This document shows, in pieces, positions 24,565 through 31,100 of a stretch of 35,959 nt of DNA. The notes under the pieces are model-generated. The model saw only the letters and a list, made by a program, of their open reading frames with translations, was not told the origin of the DNA and did no database searches. The position numbers and the translations under genes were made by a program. The DNA lies in NCBI RefSeq assembly GCF_910578695.1, contig NZ_CAJTQJ010000023.1, forward strand, positions 1 to 35,959, in the 5' to 3' direction. This DNA comes from an uncultured Brachyspira sp. (GTDB taxonomy: Bacteria > Spirochaetota > Brachyspiria > Brachyspirales > Brachyspiraceae). Positions within the stretch are counted from its first letter, which is position 1; each line of letters begins with the position of its first letter.

Positions 24565-25527
24565 ATGAAAAAGCTATTTATTATTTTATCAATTGCAGTA
24601 TTATCTATTACATCATGTTCAAAGTCTGATAATACTAATAATTCAGTTTCAAATAATGCATCTAAAAAGATAGGAATACTTCAGCTTGTTGAACATTCTG
24701 CATTAGATCAGGCTAGCAAAGGTTTTATAGACGGATTAAAAGAAGCAGGCTATGAGAACGGAAAAAATATTATAATAGATCATCAAAATGCTCAGGGAGA
24801 ACAGGCAAACTGCATTACAATATCTCAGAAATTTATCAATGACAGAGTGGATTTGATACTTGCAGTAGCAACACCTGCGGCTCAGGCAGCTGCTAATTTA
24901 ACTAAAGATATACCTATACTTATAACAGCAGTAACAGATCCTGCCGATTCAAAATTAGTAGCAGATAATAAAATTCCAGGCGGCAATGTTACAGGTACTT
25001 CCGATTTAACACCTGTAAAAGAACAGATAGATTTGCTTAAAAAACTTATACCTAATGCTAAAAATATAGCATTTTTATACAGTTCAAGCGAGCAAAATTC
25101 AAAATTTCAAGTTGATATGGCAAAAGCTAAAGCAGATGAAGTAGGCTTAACTTATATAGATGCTACAATAACAAATCCTAATGATATACAGCAGGTAGTA
25201 CAAAGTTTAGTAGGAAAGGTAGATGCTGTTTATGTGCCTACTGACAATATGGTATCAGCTGGAATGGCTAATGTTATAGCTATCACAGAGCCTGCAAAAA
25301 TACCAGTAATATGCGGAGAAGCTGCTATGCTTAATGCAGGCGGACTTGCTACTTACGGCATAGATTATTATGAATTAGGAAAATTAACAGCTAATCAGGC
25401 AGTAAAAATATTAAAAGGGGAATCTAAGCCTGCTGATATGCCCATAGAGTATATTCAAAACCCTATATTAGAAGTTAATACTAATGCGGCACAAAAATTA
25501 AATGTTTCAATACCTGCTGATTTATAA
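24565..25527 (+). CDS. ABC_sub_bind-family (TrpX-like) substrate-binding lipoprotein, orphan
   Basis: 320-residue binding protein of the ABC_sub_bind family. The lipoprotein signal ends ITSCSK (lipid Cys 18). The two-lobed periplasmic-binding core includes KIGILQLVEHSALDQASKGF, a segment ending DHQNAQGEQAN, AVATPAAQAA, ITAVTDPADS and the hinge-proximal YVPTDNMVSAGM; the C-terminus has GIDYYELGKLTANQAVKILKG. Relatives work with BPD_transp_2 permeases and an ATPase, and some bind tryptophan or other aromatics. No such partners are adjacent; the next gene is truA beyond a terminator. It has its own promoter and ribosome-binding site. Substrate not assignable. Confidence 0.85.
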   Translation: MKKLFIILSIAVLSITSCSKSDNTNNSVSNNASKKIGILQLVEHSALDQASKGFIDGLKEAGYENGKNIIIDHQNAQGEQANCITISQKFINDRVDLILAVATPAAQAAANLTKDIPILITAVTDPADSKLVADNKIPGGNVTGTSDLTPVKEQIDLLKKLIPNAKNIAFLYSSSEQNSKFQVDMAKAKADEVGLTYIDATITNPNDIQQVVQSLVGKVDAVYVPTDNMVSAGMANVIAITEPAKIPVICGEAAMLNAGGLATYGIDYYELGKLTANQAVKILKGESKPADMPIEYIQNPILEVNTNAAQKLNVSIPADL

Positions 25528-25550
25528 TAATTAAAATTTTATGAGTATAT

Positions 25551-25588
25551 AAAAGCCTATATAATATTTATATGGGCTTTTATTTTTA
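25551..25588 (+). terminator. Rho-independent terminator after the binding-protein gene
   Basis: A 14-bp stem pairs AAAAGCCTATATAA (25551-25564) with TTATATGGGCTTTT (25568-25581), with one G-T wobble and a 3-base loop, followed by ATTTTTA. It ends only a few bases before the truA start codon. Confidence 0.85.
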
Positions 25589-25592
25589 ATAT

Positions 25593-26336
25593 ATGCATAA
25601 TATAAAGATAACAATACAATATGACGGTACAGATTTTTACGGCTGGCAGATACAGCCAAATTTAAGAACAGTTCAGGGAGAAATATATAAAGCTGTTGAG
25701 AAAATATACGGCGAAAAAATAACTATATACGGCTGCGGAAGAACTGATGCAGGAGTTCATGCTTTGGGGCAGATTGCTAATTTTAGAGTTCCTAAAATGT
25801 TAGTGCCTATTAATAAGGTTCATATAGCTTTAAATTCCTGTATGAATAGAGATGTAAGAATAATAAAAGCCGAAGAGATGCCTGATAATTTTAATTCAAG
25901 AGTTTCTGCAGTATTTAGAGAATATTTGTATATAGTTCATAACAGCAGCATTTCTTTTCCATTTTATGAGAGATATGCTTGGTTTTATAGAAAAAATATT
26001 ATAGATGAAAAATTGATTAATGAGTATTCTAAATATTTAATAGGAGAGCATAACTTTACTTCATTTTGTTCTGCTGAAGATGAAAATGATTCTAAGTTCA
26101 GATATTTGGAGAGAGTTAAGGCTATTAGAAAAGGAGATACTATATATTTTATTATTAGAGGCAATGCTTTTTTACATAATATGGTTAGAATAATAGTAGG
26201 TACTTTAGTGGAAGGACAGAAGAAGAAAATGCCGATTAACTTTATAGAAGATATTTTAAAAAGCGAAGATAGAGCGAGTGCTTTTGTAACAGCCCCTGCA
26301 CAAGGGCTTTATTTTAGAAGAGCATTTTTTAAATAG
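25593..26336 (+). CDS. truA: tRNA pseudouridine(38-40) synthase TruA
   Basis: 247-residue enzyme that isomerises uridines 38-40 in tRNA anticodon arms. The N-terminal YDGTDFYGWQIQPN (10-23) and the catalytic Asp 52 in GCGRTDAGVHALGQ are clear, followed by SFCSAEDENDS and the C-terminal FLHNMVRIIVGTLVEG. The start fits the family exactly, but no Shine-Dalgarno sequence precedes it and the upstream terminator hairpin ends 11 bases before the ATG. Either the message begins downstream of the hairpin and is nearly leaderless, or read-through supplies it. The tRNA genes follow 64 bp downstream. Confidence 0.94.
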   Translation: MHNIKITIQYDGTDFYGWQIQPNLRTVQGEIYKAVEKIYGEKITIYGCGRTDAGVHALGQIANFRVPKMLVPINKVHIALNSCMNRDVRIIKAEEMPDNFNSRVSAVFREYLYIVHNSSISFPFYERYAWFYRKNIIDEKLINEYSKYLIGEHNFTSFCSAEDENDSKFRYLERVKAIRKGDTIYFIIRGNAFLHNMVRIIVGTLVEGQKKKMPINFIEDILKSEDRASAFVTAPAQGLYFRRAFFK

Positions 26337-26355
26337 TTTAAATTATTAAAAGTAC

Positions 26356-26383
26356 TTGAAATAAATTTATTATATGGTATAAT
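26356..26383 (+). promoter_or_regulatory. Promoter for the tRNA-Ser/tRNA-Arg unit
   Basis: TTGAAA (26356-26361), 16-base spacer, TATAAT (26378-26383), with an extended -10 (TGG directly before TATAAT). Transcription would start near 26390, eleven bases before the tRNA. Confidence 0.7.
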
Positions 26384-26400
26384 ATAAAGCATATTTATTT

Positions 26401-26483
26401 GGAGAGTTCGTTCAATTGGTAGAGCAGCGGTCTTGAAAACCGCCGGGCTAACACCCATGTGGGTTCGAGTCCCACACTCTCCG
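26401..26483 (+). tRNA. tRNA-Ser (anticodon TGA)
   Basis: The cloverleaf closes with acceptor GGAGAGT (26401-26407) pairing ACTCTCC (26476-26482) and discriminator G. Anticodon stem GCGGT/ACCGC encloses loop CTTGAAA. A long variable arm (CGGG…CCCAT) as expected for class II serine tRNA precedes the T arm GTGGG-TTCGAGT-CCCAC. CCA is not encoded. Confidence 0.93.
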
Positions 26484-26517
26484 AGTTTTTTTAAACTTTA
26501 ACGGCTTCCTTATATAA

Positions 26518-26590
26518 GGGGCTTTAGCTCATCAGGATAGAGCACTGGTTTCCTAAACCGGGTGGGCAGGTTCGAGTCCTGTAAGCCCCA
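26518..26590 (+). tRNA. tRNA-Arg (anticodon CCT)
   Basis: Acceptor GGGGCTT (26518-26524) pairs AAGCCCC (26583-26589) with discriminator A. D arm GCTC/GAGC, anticodon stem CTGGT/ACCGG with loop TTCCTAA, and T arm GCAGG-TTCGAGT-CCTGT are regular. It reads AGG codons. CCA is not encoded. Confidence 0.93.
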
Positions 26591-26628
26591 AAATATTTAT
26601 CCTAATATCTAAATAAAAGATTCTAGCA

Positions 26629-27180
26629 ATGAATATCAAGGATTATATATCATATTTATTTAATATTAATAAACTTAAGAAAATCAAGCTTTTGGTGTCT
26701 GATATAGACGGAGTTATGACTGACGGCAGACTTGTATTTGATGATAATGGTATAGAGAGTAAATTTTTTCATACTCAGGACGGAATGGGTATAGTTATGG
26801 CATTAAAAGCAGGTATAAAAGTAGCTGTTATTTCAGGCAGTAATTCTAATGCTATTAAAACTAGATTCGATAAATTTAAAAGACATGGTTTTGAGGACTT
26901 GATATTGGGGCAGGAAAATAAAATGCCTGTTATTTTAACTTTAATGGAAAAATATGGTTTAAAGAAAGAAGAAACAGCATATATCGGCGATGATTTAATA
27001 GATTTGAAAGTTATGAAATATGTAGGAATATCTTTTTGCCCTAAAGATGCCCATTATGAGGCTTTGAAAATTGCTGATATTATAATCAGTAAGAGAGGTG
27101 GATATGGTGCTGTTAGGGTAGTTATAGATATGATTTTAAAATCAAAAGGCATTTATAATGAATTTATTAAAAAATTTTAG
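26629..27180 (+). CDS. kdsC: 3-deoxy-D-manno-octulosonate 8-phosphate phosphatase (KdsC)
   Basis: HAD-superfamily phosphatase of 183 residues releasing Kdo from Kdo-8-phosphate for lipid A core synthesis. It is the cap-less KdsC type, active as a tetramer. Catalytic Asp 25 and Asp 27 lie in VSDIDGVMTDG (23-33), the family marker FHTQDGMGI follows, then the Ser/Thr motif VISGSNS and the metal motif YIGDDLIDL near 125. It starts 38 bp after tRNA-Arg with no visible promoter or Shine-Dalgarno sequence, and its last 23 bp overlap lptC, so it heads a lipooligosaccharide operon that may share the tRNA transcript. Confidence 0.9.
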   Translation: MNIKDYISYLFNINKLKKIKLLVSDIDGVMTDGRLVFDDNGIESKFFHTQDGMGIVMALKAGIKVAVISGSNSNAIKTRFDKFKRHGFEDLILGQENKMPVILTLMEKYGLKKEETAYIGDDLIDLKVMKYVGISFCPKDAHYEALKIADIIISKRGGYGAVRVVIDMILKSKGIYNEFIKKF

Positions 27181-27721
27181 TATTTTATTATTTTTTATGA
27201 TTTTATCTGTATCCTGTACGGATTTCAATAATCTAGGCAATGAATTTGCAGATTCAAATTTAGATGATGTTCCTAATATGGAATTCTACGGATTTAGGAG
27301 AGAAAGCTATAACAGTAATTTTAAACAATTGGATTCTTTTGCATCAAATGCTAAATTTTTTAATGACAAAAAAGAAATAGAATTATATGAAAGCAGAAGC
27401 TATACCTATGAATCTAATGAAATAATAGCAGCAAGCATATCAGGGCAATTCGTAACTATAAATCAGGATACTTTATATACGCAAATATATACAAATGTAA
27501 TTGCAAAATCTTCAAATAATACAACTCTTTATACAGAATATCTGCAATGGGATAATGAAAAGCAGCATTTTACAAGTCCTGTACCTATAAGAGTGGAGCA
27601 GGAAGACGGCAGCTGGCTTAAGGGAAGCAGTATGGAAGCAGATATCGGACTTGAAAATATAACTATATATAATGAAGTTGATGAAGGCAATGCTATAGGA
27701 GTGCCTGTTGCAGAACAGTAA
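27158..27721 (+). CDS. lptC: LptC-like lipooligosaccharide export lipoprotein
   Basis: 187 residues. The lipoprotein signal ends SVSC (lipid Cys 20), whereas proteobacterial LptC is anchored by a membrane helix. The mature region fits the beta-jellyroll LptC family: PNMEFYGFRRESYNSN, FKQLDSFASNAKFFNDKKEIELYESR, shown only in outline, and later TLYTEYLQWDNEKQHFTSP and SSMEADIGLENIT, which matches the family's G-x-x-x-x-x-L segment. LptC joins the inner-membrane LptBFG extractor to the LptA bridge. It overlaps kdsC by 23 bp and lptA by 14 bp, so expression is tightly coupled. Confidence 0.8.
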   Translation: MNLLKNFSILLFFMILSVSCTDFNNLGNEFADSNLDDVPNMEFYGFRRESYNSNFKQLDSFASNAKFFNDKKEIELYESRSYTYESNEIIAASISGQFVTINQDTLYTQIYTNVIAKSSNNTTLYTEYLQWDNEKQHFTSPVPIRVEQEDGSWLKGSSMEADIGLENITIYNEVDEGNAIGVPVAEQ

Positions 27722-29051
27722 AAAAGTTTTTTTTGCAGTATTTATATTATTTATATTTGCATTATCTTTAATAGCTCAGTCAAGAAGAAGTGCTGATAAG
27801 TTTACCTACAATAATAAGAATAAAGTTTTTCAGTATACAGGAAATGCCAAATTAGAAGATTCTTCAGCCGTTATTACAAGCCATATTATGACTTTTTATC
27901 AGGAAACTGAATTAGCAACATTCAGCGGAAATGTAAGACTTTTAAGCAGAACAAACGGCTCTTCTATATCAGGCGGTTATGCAAGTTATAATGCAAAAAC
28001 TAGATATGCTTATGTAAAAAATCAGCCTGTATTAAGGTCTCCTACTAATAATATGACTATAAGAAGCTCATTTATGGAAAGAGATTTTAATACTCCTATA
28101 GCCAAAGCTGTTAGTAATGTGCATTTAACTCATATAGATAAAGAAAATAATATTAAAACTGACGGATATGCAGACAGTTTAATTTATGATATGGATACTC
28201 AAATATCTACGCTTACAGGAAATCCTAGACTTTATCAGGGTTCTGACAGACTCGAAGGCGAAATATTAGAGTATAATGCTAAAACTTCTACTGCTAATGT
28301 TATGGGAAGAGGAAAAATATATATTCTTCAGACTAATAATTATGTAAACTCATCTGATACTAATAAAAAAAACGGCAGTGTAAGCAATTATAATATAATA
28401 GTGGCAGACAGATTATTTTTAAATGAGTACGGCGGAAAGAGTAATAATACAAGAACTTTATATGCTTACGGCAATGTAACAGCATTTTTTTATGAAGAGA
28501 ATATGATACTTAAAGGCGGATATATAGAATATGAAATAGATAATGAGCATGTTTATATGTATCAAGAGCCTTCTGTAAGAATACCTGACAGAGGTATTAT
28601 AGCTTTTGGGGAGTGGATAGAATATAAAAAAGATGATAAGTTTAAGGATGTTATATTTCATAATGATGTTGTTATGATTGATTATGATGAGAGTTTATCT
28701 TTGGAAGGAGATTTACTGCATCTTGACCCTGATACAAAGGTTGCTACTGTAAGCGAAAGTCCTAAGGCTTATGTTGAAAATAGAAGCATAAAAATCACAT
28801 CGGTAACTATGCAGATGTTTAATGATGATGAAAAATTAAGGGCTAACGGCGATGTATTTGTTGAGGGCAGTGATATGAGTTCTAGAAGTGCATGGGCTAC
28901 TTATTTTAACAAGAATAAATATTTGAGGCTTTGGGGAGAAAATCCTTATCTAAAACAAAAAGAAAGCATTGTAAGGGCTAGAGAAATAAAGTATTATATA
29001 GATAATGGAAAAGTTGAAGCTATAGGTGTAAGCGGTGAAATACCTGAATAA
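27708..29051 (+). CDS. lptA: LptA/OstA-like periplasmic lipooligosaccharide transport protein, long form
   Basis: 447-residue exported protein (signal about 1-23, ending LIAQ) made of repeated OstA/LptA beta-strand units. Examples are FTYNNKNKVFQYTGNAKLED, ELATFSGNVRLL, AVSNVHLTHI, STLTGNPRLYQGSDRLEGE, TLYAYGNVTAFF and KLRANGDVFVEG. LptA polymerises through such jellyrolls to bridge the periplasm. Family members are often about 180 residues, so this is roughly double and may span more by itself or resemble the N-terminal part of LptD. The start is TTG at 27708, supported by AGGAG six bases upstream (27697-27701). It overlaps lptC by 14 bp and the next gene by 17 bp. Confidence 0.82.
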   Translation: MQNSKKVFFAVFILFIFALSLIAQSRRSADKFTYNNKNKVFQYTGNAKLEDSSAVITSHIMTFYQETELATFSGNVRLLSRTNGSSISGGYASYNAKTRYAYVKNQPVLRSPTNNMTIRSSFMERDFNTPIAKAVSNVHLTHIDKENNIKTDGYADSLIYDMDTQISTLTGNPRLYQGSDRLEGEILEYNAKTSTANVMGRGKIYILQTNNYVNSSDTNKKNGSVSNYNIIVADRLFLNEYGGKSNNTRTLYAYGNVTAFFYEENMILKGGYIEYEIDNEHVYMYQEPSVRIPDRGIIAFGEWIEYKKDDKFKDVIFHNDVVMIDYDESLSLEGDLLHLDPDTKVATVSESPKAYVENRSIKITSVTMQMFNDDEKLRANGDVFVEGSDMSSRSAWATYFNKNKYLRLWGENPYLKQKESIVRAREIKYYIDNGKVEAIGVSGEIPE

Positions 29052-30003
29052 TATAATACTTTTATTTTTTATATTCTTTTTATCATGTCAGAAAAGTAAT
29101 GAGCCTCTTAGAAAAGATAAAATATATGATGTTAATATTACTTATATAGAAGATGACGGCATTATTGGTTTTGAGCCTAAAGATTTTATTGATATTTTTG
29201 ATGATGATTTATCAGAACTTACTTATAATATATTAGGATACAAAATAAAATATAATCTTAAAAACGGTATATCTGCCCATAAATTTTATAATGATAATAG
29301 AAAAATAATAACAGATAATTCATATATATTTAGAAGAGATTTTATAGATATAAAAAATATAGATTATGAGCAATTAAAAAAAGATATATTATATTCTCTT
29401 TCCAATGAAACAAGAATAAATATAAAAAAGTTATTCGGATATGAATATGGAACTCATTTAAATATAATAGCAGAAAATATAGCTCCTTCATATAGAGAAA
29501 GCATACTTAATGTTTGGAAAAGTCCTGTAAAAAATAGAAATGAATTGCTTGTAGGAAGCAGATTATTTATTTTTACATCTTTATATTGGAGAGCGGCGGC
29601 AAGCGAGTTTAGAGACAGTTCTATTATAATAGTGAATATGCCATTAACTGCAAACTATAGAGGAATGCCTGCCAAATATATTGCAGACGGAGGTTTTGCA
29701 GACAGAATAGCTGCAGAAAATTATCATATAAAGCCATGCAAATCTGTTTCTATAATAAGCACCTATCAGCTTTTAAACTCTGATATAGATAATGAAATTC
29801 GTAAAAAAATATTTTCTTACTATATAGTTCAAACTATTGCTATGATGTTTCCTAAATATGATATGCATACAGATGAAAAGCATTCTATAATGTCTGAAAT
29901 AAAAGGCTTTGATTATGCCGACTGGTACAGCAATATAGTTAACTTCCAATTAAAGACTCCTTATAAAACTATTAAAGAATATAAAGACACTATAAAAAAA
30001 TAA
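29035..30003 (+). CDS. Uncharacterised lipoprotein at the end of the kdsC-lpt operon
   Basis: 322 residues, not recognised. Starts at GTG 29035 (AGG eight bases upstream); this start is needed for the lipoprotein signal, which ends FFLSC (lipid Cys 18). The mature protein is mixed alpha/beta with segments FIFTSLYWRAAASEFRDS, IIIVNMPLTANYRGMPAKYI, ADGGFADRIAAENYHIKPC and YYIVQTIAMMFPKYDMH. No complete catalytic motif is visible. It overlaps lptA by 17 bp, so it is very likely translated with it, and a role in lipooligosaccharide transport or envelope assembly is inferred from context alone. A 226-bp gap follows. Confidence 0.65.
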   Translation: MKYLNNIILLFFIFFLSCQKSNEPLRKDKIYDVNITYIEDDGIIGFEPKDFIDIFDDDLSELTYNILGYKIKYNLKNGISAHKFYNDNRKIITDNSYIFRRDFIDIKNIDYEQLKKDILYSLSNETRINIKKLFGYEYGTHLNIIAENIAPSYRESILNVWKSPVKNRNELLVGSRLFIFTSLYWRAAASEFRDSSIIIVNMPLTANYRGMPAKYIADGGFADRIAAENYHIKPCKSVSIISTYQLLNSDIDNEIRKKIFSYYIVQTIAMMFPKYDMHTDEKHSIMSEIKGFDYADWYSNIVNFQLKTPYKTIKEYKDTIKK

Positions 30004-30177
30004 ATACATAAAAAATAGTATATATTAGCTATATTGAAATAAACATTATCTTAAAAATGTCTATCAAAAATAAAACAAAAATACAAAGATGTCTATATTA
30101 TTTGTAGTAAATGTATGATTTTTATAATAATTAATAAACATAATTATAAATTTGTTGTAAATTTTCAAAAAATACTA

Positions 30178-30205
30178 TTTACTTAAAATCAAAAAGGGTT
30201 ATTAT
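30178..30205 (+). promoter_or_regulatory. Candidate promoter for the surface-protein cluster
   Basis: TTTACT (30178-30183), 16-base spacer, TATTAT (30200-30205), in the 226-bp gap after the lpt operon. It is about 58 bp before the chosen start at 30263. Confidence 0.45.
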
Positions 30206-30262
30206 TTATATATAAACATTTTAGCTAAGATGTCGATTTTTATTGTTGGGAGAAAATTTTTT

Positions 30263-31081
30263 ATGAAAAGATATTTTATAATGTTATTATTAATGAGCTG
30301 TTCTTTTGCGTATGCTTTTGATGAAGGATTTATTTGGGCATTAAAGGCAAACTTTAATGGTACAGCTACTACTCCAATTATAGGGGAAGAGGACTTGGCA
30401 AAATTAGGTGCAGCATATATGAAAGGCGGTGTAGGATATACTATGGACGGAGAAGCTGAGCTTGGATATTTATTTGGCTCAGAAAGATGGTTTGGAATGG
30501 ATCCATCTAAATTTAGCGGTATGAGTGTTTTTGGTTCTATAGGTGTTGGAAGTGGCGGAGCTTATCAAGTATCTGGAAATACTATAAAAGGGGTAACAGC
30601 TACTGTATATATGAATATATCTTATGCTCCTGTAATCAGCTTTGGAGTTGGTACTAAAGCTTATTTTTTAAATAGCAGATTAGCATTAGGTCTTCATATA
30701 GGAGGAAAATTAATAGCTGATTTATCTCCAGAATATTTGTATTATTCTGATGACCCTACAATATTCCCACCAACTATAGGAGAAATAATAGTAACTGATT
30801 TTATGATAAAGAATATGAATCCTTTTACTTTTAGTGTTAAATTTATGCTTGAATATAATCAGCCTGTTAATGATAGAGTTGAAGTTATATTAGGTGCTTA
30901 TATGAGATATAATGTATTTAAACCAAAATACATTACAATGCCTGAACAATTATTAGGAGCAGCTGGTGAAATTGGTCCAGATGGTGTTCCTCAAGGATTT
31001 GATCCTACAACAGCTCTTCCATCATATTACTTAAATTCTGTAGATTTTGGTTTGACTATAGGTTTGGCATTTAAAGGATAA
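30263..31081 (+). CDS. Predicted outer-membrane beta-barrel protein
   Basis: 272 residues from ATG 30263, chosen over an in-frame ATG at 30230 because it follows GGGAG (30248-30252) and gives a clean signal peptide, MKRYFIMLLLMSCSFAYA, cleaved before FDEG. The mature chain has alternating amphipathic segments typical of a barrel: FIWALKANFNG, GGVGYTMDGEAELGYLFG, GMSVFGSIGVGSGG, VTATVYMNISYAPVISFGVG, ALGLHIGGKLIADL, FTFSVKFMLEYNQP, VILGAYMRYNVF, and a last strand VDFGLTIGLAFKG. The final residue is Gly instead of the usual aromatic. It lies 19 bp before a large lipoprotein gene and is probably cotranscribed. No named family recognised. Confidence 0.72.
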   Translation: MKRYFIMLLLMSCSFAYAFDEGFIWALKANFNGTATTPIIGEEDLAKLGAAYMKGGVGYTMDGEAELGYLFGSERWFGMDPSKFSGMSVFGSIGVGSGGAYQVSGNTIKGVTATVYMNISYAPVISFGVGTKAYFLNSRLALGLHIGGKLIADLSPEYLYYSDDPTIFPPTIGEIIVTDFMIKNMNPFTFSVKFMLEYNQPVNDRVEVILGAYMRYNVFKPKYITMPEQLLGAAGEIGPDGVPQGFDPTTALPSYYLNSVDFGLTIGLAFKG

Positions 31082-31100
31082 TTTTATAAAGGAATATATT

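Noticed and set aside
29800..29930. Possible metzincin-like zinc protease site in the lipoprotein at 29035 (HSIM resembling a Met-turn after an alpha-helical segment).
   Set aside because: There is no HExxH or HExxHxxGxxH motif; the aligned positions carry Gln, Thr and Met. A degenerate relative is conceivable but unsupported.
30230..30262. Upstream ATG for the beta-barrel protein (11 extra residues).
   Set aside because: It lacks a ribosome-binding sequence and spoils the signal peptide; ATG 30263 has GGGAG and a clean signal with AYA cleavage.
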